Source of the DNA: Fictibacillus sp. BK138
GTDB taxonomy: Bacteria > Bacillota > Bacilli > Bacillales > Fictibacillaceae
Assembly: GCF_004216955.1 (NCBI RefSeq)
Contig: NZ_SGXL01000001.1
Location: forward strand, 1,639,413-1,703,412
DNA: 64,000 nt
Direction of reading: 5' to 3'
A program made the position numbers and the translations under genes. Below the pieces are notes generated by a model. The model was given only the letters and a program-made list of their open reading frames with translations, was not told the origin of the DNA and did no database searches. Below are positions 7,626 to 16,808 of the stretch, one piece after another. The stretch's first letter is position 1, and every line of letters begins with the position of its first letter.

Positions 7626-8496
7626 ATCTTCCTATAGGGTTCTTATCTGCATCTAGAGTAAAACCTTCTCCGATTACCTCATGAACATCATTTACCGTAA
7701 CAAAGGCATGCGGGTCAATTCGTTCAATAACTTGCTTTAAACGAACAATTTCATTTTTCGCGATTACACAATACAGTACTTCACGAAGCTGACCTGTAAA
7801 TGTACCTTTACCATTCAATAAAGTTGCACCGCGGTCAAGTTCCTTCATAATGTTCGCTGCAATTTCAGCGTTTTTCTCTGAAACAACCATCACTGCTTTC
7901 CCGGCGTAGGCACCTTCTTGCATAAAATCGATCACACGTGCTCCAATAAACACGGCAACTAGAGTATACATAGCTTCACGATAATTCAAGTAAACAAGCG
8001 AAATGGCGATAACCATAAAATCGAAAATAAACATGGTTTTACCCATACTCCAGCCTAAGAATTTATGCCCAAGCCGTGCTATAATGTCAACTCCTCCAGT
8101 CGTTCCTCCATAACGGAATATTATTCCAAGGCCGACTCCGATAAATACACCTGCAAAGAGAGCCGCGAGGGTCATATCTTCTTTCAGGTCTATTATGATC
8201 GAGGAATATCTTTGAAAAATAAACAAGAAGACAGATACTGCTACAGTCCCGATCACTGTATAAATGAATGAATTCCTGCCGAGCAGCTTCCACCCTACAA
8301 AGAATAAGGGGATATTCAACGCAAGGTTAGAATACGAAGGATCAATTGAGAATAAAAAATAGAGAATAAGGGTGATCCCGGTAAAACCGCCTTCTGCTAA
8401 ATTGTTCGTCATATTAAAATGAACAATTCCAAAAGAGAAAATAGCAGAGCCAAATAGAATGAAAAGAATATTTTTTAGTTTGATAGGATAAATCAT
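7624..8496 (-). CDS. YitT family membrane protein (DUF161 + DUF2179), YpjC-like
   Basis: 290 residues. The first about 200 form five or six membrane helices with the family features GGFTGITLILYFLF and RYGGTTGGVDIIARLGHKF; the C-terminal soluble DUF2179 domain (about 215-285) includes GKGTFTGQLREVLYCVIAKNE and the DPHAFVTVNDVHEVIGEGF end. The function of YitT proteins is not established. The 290-residue length and location agree with B. subtilis YpjC, so it is probably that orthologue. It is transcribed against its neighbours, convergent with the peptidase gene and sharing its terminator. Confidence 0.88.
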   Translation of the reverse strand: MIYPIKLKNILFILFGSAIFSFGIVHFNMTNNLAEGGFTGITLILYFLFSIDPSYSNLALNIPLFFVGWKLLGRNSFIYTVIGTVAVSVFLFIFQRYSSIIIDLKEDMTLAALFAGVFIGVGLGIIFRYGGTTGGVDIIARLGHKFLGWSMGKTMFIFDFMVIAISLVYLNYREAMYTLVAVFIGARVIDFMQEGAYAGKAVMVVSEKNAEIAANIMKELDRGATLLNGKGTFTGQLREVLYCVIAKNEIVRLKQVIERIDPHAFVTVNDVHEVIGEGFTLDADKNPIGR

Positions 8497-8600
8497 ATAA
8501 TGCCTCTTTTCTGTCTAAATCGAGTTGTTTCTTTAAGTTTTTATTAAGGCTATTATCTAATAGATTGTTGCTTTTGAAATATTTAATCCTCATTGAAAAG

Positions 8601-8764
8601 TTGACTGGAATGCAAGGTGCGAGACTCCAGCGGGACGAGTGGGACAGGTGAGACTCCTAATGGCGCAAAGCGGCATGAGGCTCACCGCACGCCCCGCGGA
8701 AAGCGAGCATCCTGGAATGGAAGTCAACTACTTCCAATAACAGCAATGTATTCGAAAACAGCCT
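8601..8764 (+). repeat. Dispersed fold-back repeat, copy 1
   Basis: A GC-rich block (core 8601-8727) opens TTGACTGGAATGCAAGG and closes CCTGGAATGGAAGTCAA, so the ends are inverted. Inside, GGTGAG pairs with CTCACC and GCGGGACGAGTGG with CCGCACGCCCCGC. A less conserved right end (CTACTTCCAATAACAGCAA, then CGAAAACAGC) is shared with copies 2 and 3. It resembles a known kind of Bacillus intergenic repeat that is often mis-annotated as a small protein (open frame from 8617). It is AT-flanked and without a gene. Confidence 0.85.
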
Positions 8765-8876
8765 TTTTCTTTAAAACACGCCTTCCTATTATAATCAAAA
8801 TTTCATGAAATTTGTCAAACATAAAAAATACCGATAACATATAGGTGGAACTAAAAAGATAAGGAGGGTCACCCTC

Positions 8877-9224
8877 ATGACCAACCGTACTTTAAAAGAA
8901 AGTCAGGACATTGTTGATCAATACATATCACAGTTTAAAGAAGGTTACTTCAGCCCTCTTGCAATGCTTGCCAGATTAACCGAAGAGCTTGGTGAACTCG
9001 CTCGCGAAGTGAATCACCATTATGGCGAAAAACCAAAAAAGTCATCAGAAGATGCAAAAACAGTAGAAGAAGAACTTGGAGATATGTTCTTTGTTTTAAT
9101 ATGCCTAGCAAATTCCCTAAATATAGATCTAGATGATGCACTTAGTACAGTAATGAACAAATTTCAAACACGGGATAAAGACAGATGGACACGTATTGAT
9201 GAAGGAGAGAGAAACAATGGATAA
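8877..9224 (+). CDS. ypjD: MazG-type nucleotide pyrophosphohydrolase YpjD
   Basis: 115 residues from ATG 8877 (AAGGAGGGTCACC upstream). It has the MazG-like all-alpha signature with the [15 protein letters not shown] helix and the downstream [17 protein letters not shown] helix, whose E, E and D residues bind magnesium. Family members hydrolyse nucleoside triphosphates to monophosphates; the true substrate here is unknown. The stop overlaps the dapB start by 8 bp (ATGGATAA), so the two are translationally coupled, as in B. subtilis ypjD-dapB. It opens the biosynthetic run that goes on to birA. Confidence 0.88.
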   Translation: MTNRTLKESQDIVDQYISQFKEGYFSPLAMLARLTEELGELAREVNHHYGEKPKKSSEDAKTVEEELGDMFFVLICLANSLNIDLDDALSTVMNKFQTRDKDRWTRIDEGERNNG

Positions 9225-10020
9225 AATTAAAATTATTTTAGCAGGTCCTCGCGGAAAGATGGGTACAGAGGCATTAAAGATGATTGAAGCTGCATCTCAT
9301 CTAGAACTGGCAGCCGCAGTGGACTCCAAAAATGACGGATTGCAAGTGAAAGATCTAGAAGGAGCTCCTGCTTCAATGGAAGCACCTGTTTACGATGACC
9401 TTGAACGATGCATACAGTCGGTAGAAGCAGATGTATTAGTTGACCTGACTCGCCCTGATATCGGGAAAAAACACCTGGAAGTTGCTCTTAACCACGGACT
9501 GCGAACGGTGATCGGCACGACAGGTTTTTCTAATGAAGATCTAAAGAGGCTGACACAGCTCGCACAAGAAAAGAATACTGGTGCTATAATCGCACCTAAC
9601 TTTGCGATTGGAGCGATCTTGATGATGAAATTTTCACAGATGGCTGCAAAGTATCTTCCTGATATTGAAATCATTGAGAAACATCATGATCAAAAGCTTG
9701 ATGCTCCATCAGGAACTGCTCTCAAGACCGCTCAGCTCATCACAGAAGTGCGCGATGAAAAAAGACAAGGACATCCAGAAGAAAAAGAAGATCTGCAAGG
9801 TGCAAGAGGAGCAGAGCTTGATGGAATCCGGATTCATAGTGTGAGATTGCCAGGGCTAGTAGCTCACCAAGAAGTTATGTTTGGCGGTGAAGGGCAGCTG
9901 CTGACCATCCGCCATGATTCTATGAACAGAGCGTCTTTCATGCCTGGAGTGAAGATGGCTGTTGAAAGTGTAATGAATATCGAAGGCCTTGTGTATGGTC
10001 TTGAAAATATTATGGAATAA
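9217..10020 (+). CDS. dapB: 4-hydroxy-tetrahydrodipicolinate reductase
   Basis: 267 residues, the exact length of B. subtilis DapB. ATG 9217 has GAAGGAGAG upstream; in-frame ATGs at 9196 and 9199 are unsupported. The NAD(P)H-binding loop is GPRGKMG (residues 10-16), the cofactor segment is GTTGFS near 100, and the catalytic/substrate segment [15 protein letters not shown] spans about 154-168 with the paired His and the Lys. It reduces HTPA to tetrahydrodipicolinate in the diaminopimelate/lysine pathway, feeding both peptidoglycan and, through dihydrodipicolinate, spore DPA chemistry. mgsA follows after 11 bp. Confidence 0.97.
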   Translation: MDKIKIILAGPRGKMGTEALKMIEAASHLELAAAVDSKNDGLQVKDLEGAPASMEAPVYDDLERCIQSVEADVLVDLTRPDIGKKHLEVALNHGLRTVIGTTGFSNEDLKRLTQLAQEKNTGAIIAPNFAIGAILMMKFSQMAAKYLPDIEIIEKHHDQKLDAPSGTALKTAQLITEVRDEKRQGHPEEKEDLQGARGAELDGIRIHSVRLPGLVAHQEVMFGGEGQLLTIRHDSMNRASFMPGVKMAVESVMNIEGLVYGLENIME

Positions 10021-10031
10021 GAGGTGTAATC

Positions 10032-10448
10032 ATGAAAATAGCTCTTATTGCGCACGATAAAAAGAAGAACGATATGATTAATTTTACAATTGCATATAAA
10101 GATATCTTAATAGAGCATGCTTTATACGCTACCGGAACGACAGGATCTAAAATAAACGAAGCTACAAATCTCTCTATAAACTTGCTGCAGTCTGGCCCTT
10201 TAGGCGGTGATCAGCAGATTGGTGCACTGATTGCTGAAAATGAACTGGATCTTGTATTGTTTTTCAGAGATCCTCTAACAGCTCAGCCTCATGAACCAGA
10301 TGTATCAGCGTTAATGCGTCTTTGTGATGTCTATCAAATTCCGTTGGCAACAAATTTAGCTTCGGCAGAACTGTTTATTAAGTCACTTGAACGTGGAGAC
10401 TTGGACTGGCGCAGAATAATCGATGAAAGAGAGTCAGATAACAAATGA
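10032..10448 (+). CDS. mgsA: Methylglyoxal synthase
   Basis: 138 residues. The family motifs [15 protein letters not shown] (His and Asp near the N terminus), ATGTTGSKI (phosphate-binding) and [29 protein letters not shown] are intact. It converts dihydroxyacetone phosphate to methylglyoxal and phosphate, a bypass that relieves sugar-phosphate stress. The final bases overlap the bshB1 start (ATGA at 10445-10448), so the toxic-electrophile producer and a bacillithiol gene are translationally coupled. That fits, since bacillithiol takes part in methylglyoxal detoxification; the link is established for bacilli, its regulatory meaning here is inference. Confidence 0.97.
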   Translation: MKIALIAHDKKKNDMINFTIAYKDILIEHALYATGTTGSKINEATNLSINLLQSGPLGGDQQIGALIAENELDLVLFFRDPLTAQPHEPDVSALMRLCDVYQIPLATNLASAELFIKSLERGDLDWRRIIDERESDNK

Positions 10449-11137
10449 GCCTGCAAAACTGGCTTGCTTTCGGTGCACATGCAGATGATGTGGAAATCGG
10501 AATGGGAGCAGCGATTAAAAAGGAAACAGAAAGTGGCCGTGAAGTTATCATCTGTGACTTAACTGAAGCTGAGTTGTCTTCAAACGGTAGTGTAGATATC
10601 AGAAAGAAAGAAGCTCAAGACGCAGCTGGTATTCTAGGTGTCAAGAATAGAGTGAATCTTAAGCTTGCGGACAGAGGTTTATATTTACAAGAAGATTTTA
10701 TTTTAAAAATGGTTTCATGTATCCGAAAGTTTAAGCCTGAGTATGTTTTTGCTCCTTATTGGGTGGACCGTCATCCAGACCATGGCAGTTGCGCTAGACT
10801 TGTTAAAGAAGCTGTTTTTTCAGCTGGTATCAAAAATATTAAAGATCCGGATGGACGCCATGCACATAAAGTAAAGAATATCTTCTATTATTTTATTAAC
10901 AGTACAGAACGGCCTTCTCTGTTTTTGAATGTCAGTGATTCATATTCATATAAAATAAAAGCTTTGCAAGCGTATCCTTCGCAGTTTGTAAAGACAGCAG
11001 ACAGTGTCGATACACCGCTCACAAACGGGTATATTGAACGCGTTGAGGCAAGGGACAGACTGTTTGGCCTTGAAGCAGGTACATCTTATGCAGAAGGTTT
11101 TATTCCAGAACATACGTATATGACCAACAACTTATAA
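10445..11137 (+). CDS. bshB1: Bacillithiol biosynthesis deacetylase BshB1
   Basis: 230 residues of the LmbE/PIG-L zinc deacetylase family. The metal motif AHADD (residues 11-15, in [11 protein letters not shown]) and the distal histidine motif [11 protein letters not shown] supply the zinc ligands and the catalytic acid. It removes the acetyl group from GlcNAc-malate to give GlcN-malate, the second step of bacillithiol synthesis. The start overlaps the mgsA stop, and bshA (the first-step enzyme) begins 10 bp downstream. The last enzyme, BshC, is not in this window. Confidence 0.95.
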   Translation: MSLQNWLAFGAHADDVEIGMGAAIKKETESGREVIICDLTEAELSSNGSVDIRKKEAQDAAGILGVKNRVNLKLADRGLYLQEDFILKMVSCIRKFKPEYVFAPYWVDRHPDHGSCARLVKEAVFSAGIKNIKDPDGRHAHKVKNIFYYFINSTERPSLFLNVSDSYSYKIKALQAYPSQFVKTADSVDTPLTNGYIERVEARDRLFGLEAGTSYAEGFIPEHTYMTNNL

Positions 11138-11147
11138 GGAGATCGTT

Positions 11148-12278
11148 ATGAAGTTAAAAATCGGAATCACCTGTTATCCAACAGTCGGTGGGTCAGGGGT
11201 GGTTGCTACTGAACTAGGGAAATTGCTCGCAGAAAGAGGTCATGAGATTCACTTTATCACGTCCAGCATACCCTTTCGTCTCGGGAAATTTTATCCGAAC
11301 ATTTTTTTTCATGAAGTAGAAGTAAATCAATATTCAGTTTTTCAGTATCCTCCATATGACCTTGCCCTAGCAAGCAAGATGGCAGAGGTAGCTAAGCGAG
11401 AGAAATTAGACCTTTTGCATGTACATTATGCTGTACCACACGCAGTATGCGCTGTTCTCGCGAAACAGATGTTAGATGACCATATAAAAATTGTTACAAC
11501 TCTTCACGGAACAGATATTACAGTATTAGGCTACGACCCTTCATTAAGTGAGATGATAAAATTCGGCATCGAAAAATCTGATGTTGTAACAGCGGTTTCT
11601 CATCAGTTAAAAGAGGATACAGAGCAGTTGCTGAAAACTCGAAAAGAAATTATACCTGTACATAACTTTGTTGATGAGCGAGTTTATTACAGACGTGACA
11701 ATAATTCAGAACTTAAACAAACATATGGAATAAAAGACGATGAAAAAGTAATCGTACATATATCTAACTTCAGACCCGTAAAGCGGATTCAGGATGTGAT
11801 CAAAGCTTTCTCGATGATCAGAAATGAGATGGCATCAAAGTTATTACTGATCGGAAACGGACCAGAATTAACAGTTGCATGTGAACTGGTCCGTGAACTT
11901 AACATAGAAGATGATGTATTATTTTTAGGGAAACAGGAGAATGTTGGAGAACTCTTTTCGATCTGTGATCTGAAACTGCTGTTATCAGAAAAAGAAAGCT
12001 TCGGACTCGTTCTATTAGAAGCGATGGCTTGCGGGGTACCTGTAATCGGCACACGCATAGGAGGTATTCCTGAAGTGGTCGTAGATGGTGAGACCGGATA
12101 CATGGTGGAAGTAGGCGACACGGCTGCTGTAGCTAGCAAAGCCGTCTCCTTATTAAAAGATGATGATAAACTTAGCCGATTTAGAGAAAATTCTGTTTTG
12201 CATGTCAGGGAAAACTTCTTATCTGAAAAAATAGTGAGTGTCTATGAAGATATCTATAACTCTTTAGTAAAGGGTTGA
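11148..12278 (+). CDS. bshA: N-acetyl-alpha-D-glucosaminyl L-malate synthase BshA
   Basis: 376 residues, a GT4 family retaining glycosyltransferase. N-terminal [22 protein letters not shown] is the glycine-rich acceptor-domain signature, [12 protein letters not shown] follows, and the C-terminal UDP-sugar domain carries VSNFRPVKR-type ([12 protein letters not shown]) and [22 protein letters not shown], with the two conserved glutamates. It couples UDP-GlcNAc to L-malate, the first step of bacillithiol synthesis. RBS AAGGAGATC precedes ATG 11148. cca begins 7 bp after its stop. Confidence 0.96.
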   Translation: MKLKIGITCYPTVGGSGVVATELGKLLAERGHEIHFITSSIPFRLGKFYPNIFFHEVEVNQYSVFQYPPYDLALASKMAEVAKREKLDLLHVHYAVPHAVCAVLAKQMLDDHIKIVTTLHGTDITVLGYDPSLSEMIKFGIEKSDVVTAVSHQLKEDTEQLLKTRKEIIPVHNFVDERVYYRRDNNSELKQTYGIKDDEKVIVHISNFRPVKRIQDVIKAFSMIRNEMASKLLLIGNGPELTVACELVRELNIEDDVLFLGKQENVGELFSICDLKLLLSEKESFGLVLLEAMACGVPVIGTRIGGIPEVVVDGETGYMVEVGDTAAVASKAVSLLKDDDKLSRFRENSVLHVRENFLSEKIVSVYEDIYNSLVKG

Positions 12279-12285
12279 TGTTCAT

Positions 12286-13470
12286 ATGAACAAGTTGTTT
12301 GAGGAAGCTGCATCGGTAATCGATCAAATTGAATCAAGAGGCTTTGAGGCGTATTTTGTTGGAGGATGTGTTCGGGATTATTGTTTAGATCGACCGATAA
12401 AGGACATAGACATAGCTTCGAGTGCAAAGCCTGAAGAAATTCAAAGAATCTTCCCAAAAACGATTCCAGTCGGTATAGAACATGGGACGGTCATCGTTAG
12501 ATATAATCAAGTATCGTATGAAGTGACAACCTTCAGAAAAGAAGACAAATACGAAGATTTTCGCAGACCTTCCAAAGTTTGGTTTGTCACGGATCTAGAA
12601 GAAGATCTGTCTAGAAGAGATTTTACTTTTAATGCAATGGCCATGAATAAGAATTTTGAGCTTATCGATCCATTCAATGGAAGAGAAGATCTAAAAAGGC
12701 AGCAGATCAGGACTGTAGGAAAACCTGAACAACGATTCTCTGAAGATCCGCTTCGCATTATGCGTGCATTTCGTTTTATGAGTGTGTACGGCATGCGTAT
12801 TGAAGAAAAAACAAAATTGGCACTGAAGAACAACGCACCTTTGCTAAAGCGAATATCTACAGAAAGAATAACGGTGGAATTCAAAAAAATGCTGGAAGGC
12901 GAGATGGCCGGAAAAGCATTGCAGCTTATGCAGGATTGCGGCGTCTTCCCATACATGCCTTATCCTTTAGAGGAAATTTCCGAAGGCAGCTTCCTGTCAT
13001 TTGACTGGAGTTCCTTAGAGAGCGAAGAACAAAGATGGGCTGCAGTAATCGTTCTGACTAAAGTGGATGATGAGAGAGATTTCTTAAAGCAATGGAAGCT
13101 TCCAAATAAGGTAATCCAGTCCGTTTTGACCATCCTTTCTTCATATAAAAAAACTGGATGGACAAAAATGGATTTGTACACCACAGGATTAACTTCCGTA
13201 TTATCAGGACTAAGGCTAAGATGCCTTATTCAGGATGAATCCTATGAAGAACAAGAAAGAAAACTGAAACACCTCGCAGATGAAATCATCATTCAATCTA
13301 GAGATGAAATTCCTTTAAACGGCGAGGATATATTACAGATAAAACAAGAATCTCCAGGTGTTTGGGTAGGACAACTTTTTCAAGAGTTAGAAAAAGAAAT
13401 CGTTGAAGGTAAACTCCCTCTTTCTGAAAGAGAGATCAGGGATTGGGTTAGAAGGTGGGGAAAACAATGA
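12286..13470 (+). CDS. cca: CCA tRNA nucleotidyltransferase
   Basis: 394 residues, class II nucleotidyltransferase. Motif A GGCVRDYCLDRPIKDIDIAS supplies the two catalytic aspartates, followed by the flexible loop VTTFRKEDKYEDFRRP, motif LEEDLSRRDFTFNAMA, and the nucleotide-recognition segment EDPLRIMRAFRFMSVYG. A bacillus-type single CCA-adding enzyme is expected to build and repair tRNA 3' ends. Length is close to B. subtilis Cca (397). The stop overlaps the birA start (ATGA, 13467-13470). The C-terminal half is the divergent helical tRNA-binding region. Confidence 0.96.
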   Translation: MNKLFEEAASVIDQIESRGFEAYFVGGCVRDYCLDRPIKDIDIASSAKPEEIQRIFPKTIPVGIEHGTVIVRYNQVSYEVTTFRKEDKYEDFRRPSKVWFVTDLEEDLSRRDFTFNAMAMNKNFELIDPFNGREDLKRQQIRTVGKPEQRFSEDPLRIMRAFRFMSVYGMRIEEKTKLALKNNAPLLKRISTERITVEFKKMLEGEMAGKALQLMQDCGVFPYMPYPLEEISEGSFLSFDWSSLESEEQRWAAVIVLTKVDDERDFLKQWKLPNKVIQSVLTILSSYKKTGWTKMDLYTTGLTSVLSGLRLRCLIQDESYEEQERKLKHLADEIIIQSRDEIPLNGEDILQIKQESPGVWVGQLFQELEKEIVEGKLPLSEREIRDWVRRWGKQ

Positions 13471-14441
13471 GAGAAGCATTATTGCACATGCTGGCTGAAA
13501 ATGAAGGTGAATTTGTATCAGGTCAGCAGATAAGTGAGCGCTTGAACTGTTCACGGACAGCAATATGGAAACATATATCAGAGCTTAGGAAATCAGGCTA
13601 TTCGATCGAAGCCGTACAAAAAAGAGGCTACCGGCTGCTCACTTCACCTGATCTTGTAACCGCAGAGGAAGTCTCTTTATATACAGGTGAAGGGACATTC
13701 GGCAAAAAGGTCACTTACAAAACATCTGTTAATAGTACCCAGGAAATCGCACACAGCTTAGCGAGAGAAGGTGCTGTTGAAGGGAGTATAGTAATTGCGG
13801 ATGAACAGACCGGGGGAAGAGGAAGGCTTGGAAGAGCGTGGCAGTCTCCGTCTGGTACTGGTATCTGGATGAGTCTCATCCTTCGTCCTGAAATCCCCCT
13901 TCAAAAAGCTCCGCAGCTCACATTGCTTATTGCTGTAGCTGCATCAAGAGCCATTGAAAAAGTCACTGGTCTTGAAGCTGCTATCAAGTGGCCGAATGAC
14001 CTATTGATCAGAGGAAAAAAAGTAGCGGGAATCCTAACAGAGCTTCAAGCTGAAGCGGACTCTATCCATTCTGTTATTGTTGGAATCGGAATGAATGTCA
14101 ATCAGGAGAAAAAGCACTTTACAGAAGAAATCTCAGAGATTGCGACAAGCCTTGCGATCGAAGGCGGAAAAACCTATAAACGAGCTGAAATAGCCGGTGA
14201 AGTATTGCAAGAGATAGAAAACCTGTATAGAAGTTACCTCGAAAAAGGATTTGCGGTAATAAAGCTTCTTTGGGAAGCGCGTGCTTACAGTCTTGGAAAA
14301 CGAATTACAGCAAGATCTGTCACAGGTTCTATAACTGGCTACGCAAAAGGAATTACAGATGAAGGTGTTCTGTTGCTCGAGGATGACAACGGCGAGATCC
14401 ATTCGATCTATTCAGCGGACATCGAATTTCCTTCTCACTAA
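13467..14441 (+). CDS. birA: Bifunctional biotin-protein ligase / biotin operon repressor
   Basis: 324 residues. The N-terminal winged helix (about 1-60, SGQQISERLNCSRTAIWKHISELRKSGYSIEAV) gives DNA binding; the central ligase domain has the biotinyl-AMP loop GGRGRLGRAWQSPSGTGIWMS and KWPNDLLIRGKKVAGILTE; the C-terminal SH3-like domain follows. It activates and attaches biotin to carboxylases and represses biotin genes. ATG 13467 is chosen over an in-frame ATG at 13455 because it overlaps the cca stop and has AAGGTGGGG upstream. Length matches B. subtilis BirA (325). The downstream panB leader carries its own promoter. Confidence 0.96.
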   Translation: MREALLHMLAENEGEFVSGQQISERLNCSRTAIWKHISELRKSGYSIEAVQKRGYRLLTSPDLVTAEEVSLYTGEGTFGKKVTYKTSVNSTQEIAHSLAREGAVEGSIVIADEQTGGRGRLGRAWQSPSGTGIWMSLILRPEIPLQKAPQLTLLIAVAASRAIEKVTGLEAAIKWPNDLLIRGKKVAGILTELQAEADSIHSVIVGIGMNVNQEKKHFTEEISEIATSLAIEGGKTYKRAEIAGEVLQEIENLYRSYLEKGFAVIKLLWEARAYSLGKRITARSVTGSITGYAKGITDEGVLLLEDDNGEIHSIYSADIEFPSH

Positions 14442-14451
14442 GTTATGTACG

Positions 14452-14632
14452 TGATAAAATAAACGTATAGGCGGTATCCTTACAGCGGAACTGCACTAGT
14501 ACAGTGAGTTTTTGAACATTAACCATATATCTGCCTAGATCCAAAATCAGGACCGGGACAGAGGGAGCAAACAATCAAAACGTCTAGGGATGTTTCCTAT
14601 GCCTTCTTCCTCTTTGGAAGAAGGTTTTTTTT
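14452..14632 (+). promoter_or_regulatory. Structured leader of panBCD with promoter, alternative helices and terminator
   Basis: TGATAAAAT at 14452-14460 is an extended -10. In the leader, TAGGC (14468-14472) can pair with GCCTA (14533-14537), while the overlapping CCTAGA (14534-14539) can pair instead with TCTAGG (14583-14588); the two helices exclude each other. An intrinsic terminator follows: CCTTCTTCC (14602-14610), loop, GGAAGAAGG (14616-14624), eight T. This is attenuator or riboswitch architecture ahead of pantothenate genes. It may be the published pan RNA motif, which lies before panB in Firmicutes, but I cannot confirm that without a covariance search. Confidence 0.65.
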
Positions 14633-14670
14633 GCACTCTGGCCCTGTTAAAAAACAGGGAGGCTAAAAGT

Positions 14671-15510
14671 ATGAAAACAACAAAAAGCTTTCTCAAGATG
14701 AAAAAAGAAGGCGAAAAGATTTCAATGGTAACGGCTTATGACTATCCATCAGCTGTGATCTGTGAAAAGGCTGGGATGGATCTCATACTAGTCGGAGATT
14801 CTCTAGGGATGGTTGTTTTAGGATATGATTCTACCATTCCAGTAACGCTAGAAGATATGATCCATCATACGAAAGCGGTAAAGCGCGGGGCGTCCGACAC
14901 GTTTATTGTGACAGACATGCCGTATATGACCTATCATGGCTCAATAGACATGACGCTGAACAATGCGAGAAGAATTATGCAGGAAAGCGGCGCATCCGCT
15001 GTTAAGCTTGAAGGCGGAAAACAAGTAATCTCTACAATAGAAACATTGACGCACGCAGGTGTGCCAGTGATGGGGCATCTTGGACTGACTCCGCAGATGG
15101 TCGGAGTCTTGGGCGGTTACAGCGTACAAGCGAAAGAAGAGGAAGCAGCAAACAGACTGCTAGAAGAATGTCTATTAATTGAAAAAGCTGGAGCGTTCGC
15201 GATTGTTCTAGAATGCGTACCTCAGCAGCTTGCTGAAATAGCGTCAAAGAAACTGACGATCCCTGTGATAGGCATTGGTGCAGGCAAACATACAGATGGC
15301 CAGGTTTTGGTCTATCACGATATGATCGGATACGGCTTTCACCATATACCAAAATTTGTTAAGTCTTACGGAAATGTTAAAGATATGATGATCAGTGGAC
15401 TCGAGAAGTATAAAGAAGATGTACAACAGATGAAGTTTCCTGAAGAAGAACACAGCTTTAACATGAAAACAGAAACGATCGACCGTTTGTATGGAGGAGT
15501 TAAGTCATGA
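14671..15510 (+). CDS. panB: 3-methyl-2-oxobutanoate hydroxymethyltransferase
   Basis: 279 residues. The start is ATG 14671 with CAGGGAGG upstream; the longer frame opening at 14590 crosses the leader terminator and is rejected. Motifs are the N-terminal [10 protein letters not shown], the metal/substrate segment [33 protein letters not shown] and the C-terminal [22 protein letters not shown]. It transfers a hydroxymethyl group from methylene-tetrahydrofolate to alpha-ketoisovalerate to make ketopantoate. It overlaps panC by 4 bp (ATGA), so panBCD is one coupled operon under the structured leader. Confidence 0.97.
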   Translation: MKTTKSFLKMKKEGEKISMVTAYDYPSAVICEKAGMDLILVGDSLGMVVLGYDSTIPVTLEDMIHHTKAVKRGASDTFIVTDMPYMTYHGSIDMTLNNARRIMQESGASAVKLEGGKQVISTIETLTHAGVPVMGHLGLTPQMVGVLGGYSVQAKEEEAANRLLEECLLIEKAGAFAIVLECVPQQLAEIASKKLTIPVIGIGAGKHTDGQVLVYHDMIGYGFHHIPKFVKSYGNVKDMMISGLEKYKEDVQQMKFPEEEHSFNMKTETIDRLYGGVKS

Positions 15511-16391
15511 TTATCCTGAAAAGCATCCAAGACATGCAGAAATACACGCTGCAAGAAAAAAAAGCAGACAAAACGGTAGGATTCGTACCAACTATGGGGT
15601 ATCTGCATGAAGGGCATCTTTCATTGATAGAACGTGCGAAGAAAGAGTCTGACATCGTTGTGGTAAGTATTTTTGTCAATCCGCTGCAATTCGGACCGAA
15701 CGAAGATTTTGACCGATATCCGCGGGATTTTGAACGTGATAAAAAACTTGCAGAAGAAGCTGGTGCAGATGTTCTTTTTTGTCCTGACACAAAAGAAATG
15801 TATCCAGATAGACCTGTTGTTACGGTTGCTGTTAACAGAAGAACCGATGCTCTTTGCGGGAAAAGCAGAATAGGACATTTTGACGGGGTGGCAACAGTTC
15901 TTACAAAACTGTTTCACATCGTTTCACCACATAAGGCGTTTTTTGGCATGAAAGATGCCCAACAGGTGGCAGTAGTTCGAGGTCTTGTTGATGATTTTAA
16001 TTTTCCTGTAGAGATCGTTGGGTGTGAAACGAAACGAGAATCTGATGGACTGGCGAAGAGCTCAAGAAATGTATATCTTACGGAAGAAGAAAGAAAAGAA
16101 GCTCATCACTTGTATCAATCTTTACAGAAAGCAAAGAGCTGGTTATCAAACTGCGATAGTGGTGAGACAGAAGAAAAGATGATAAAATACTTGGAGGAAC
16201 ATACTGATGGAACTGTTGAATACTGCAAAGTTCTGTCATATCCTGAACTTCTTCCTCCAAATAAAGACGACGAAAAGCTGATCATCGCATTAAGTGTAAG
16301 ATTCAGCAAAGCTCGTTTAATAGATAATGTCATTATAGACAACATACTAGAGAAACAAGGAAGTGGGGAAGAAAAATGTTCCGTACATTAA
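15507..16391 (+). CDS. panC: Pantothenate synthetase
   Basis: 294 residues, a class I aminoacyl-tRNA-synthetase-like ligase. The HIGH-type motif is [13 protein letters not shown] near residues 30-43; [55 protein letters not shown] and the KMSK-like KSSRNVYL segment follow in order. It condenses pantoate and beta-alanine using ATP. The C terminus is slightly longer than in B. subtilis (286). It overlaps panB by 4 bp and panD by 16 bp, consistent with coordinated synthesis of the pathway enzymes. Confidence 0.97.
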   Translation: MIILKSIQDMQKYTLQEKKADKTVGFVPTMGYLHEGHLSLIERAKKESDIVVVSIFVNPLQFGPNEDFDRYPRDFERDKKLAEEAGADVLFCPDTKEMYPDRPVVTVAVNRRTDALCGKSRIGHFDGVATVLTKLFHIVSPHKAFFGMKDAQQVAVVRGLVDDFNFPVEIVGCETKRESDGLAKSSRNVYLTEEERKEAHHLYQSLQKAKSWLSNCDSGETEEKMIKYLEEHTDGTVEYCKVLSYPELLPPNKDDEKLIIALSVRFSKARLIDNVIIDNILEKQGSGEEKCSVH

Positions 16392-16759
16392 TGAAAGCTA
16401 AAATACACCGTGCAACTGTAACTGAATCTAATTTAAACTATGTGGGAAGCATCACGATAGATGAAGATATTTTAGATGCAGTTGATATGATTCCGAACGA
16501 AAAAGTTCAAATTGTAAATAATAATAATGGTGCTCGTTTTGAGACTTATATTATTCCTGGAAAAAGAGGAAGCGGTGTTATGTGCCTAAATGGCGCAGCT
16601 GCGAGACTCGTTCAAGAAGGAGATACGATTATTGTAATTTCCTATGCCATGTATGATGAGGCAGAAGCTAAAATTCATCACCCAAAAGTGGCGATCATGG
16701 ACAAGAATAATATGATACAAGAAATGCTTGGTGTTGAACCTGAGGCTACCATCTACTAA
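16376..16759 (+). CDS. panD: Aspartate 1-decarboxylase proenzyme
   Basis: 127 residues, the usual length. The self-cleavage site is G24-S25 in [10 protein letters not shown], which yields the pyruvoyl cofactor at the new N terminus. Lys9 and Tyr58-region residues ([13 protein letters not shown]) and the NGAAARL segment match the family. It makes beta-alanine for PanC. It starts inside the panC 3' end behind AAGTGGGGA. As the last gene of the pan operon it is followed by 49 bp, without an obvious terminator, before dinG. Confidence 0.97.
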   Translation: MFRTLMKAKIHRATVTESNLNYVGSITIDEDILDAVDMIPNEKVQIVNNNNGARFETYIIPGKRGSGVMCLNGAAARLVQEGDTIIVISYAMYDEAEAKIHHPKVAIMDKNNMIQEMLGVEPEATIY

Positions 16760-16808
16760 TTATTAATAACCTATCATGATAGCCGCAGGGGAATGAGGTG
16801 AAGAGGCT

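Noticed and set aside
8617-8808. 63-codon open frame within a dispersed repeat
   Set aside because: It is made by the GC-rich repeat itself, has no ribosome site, and is similarly open in another copy (minus strand 19734-19925). This is a known type of spurious annotation.
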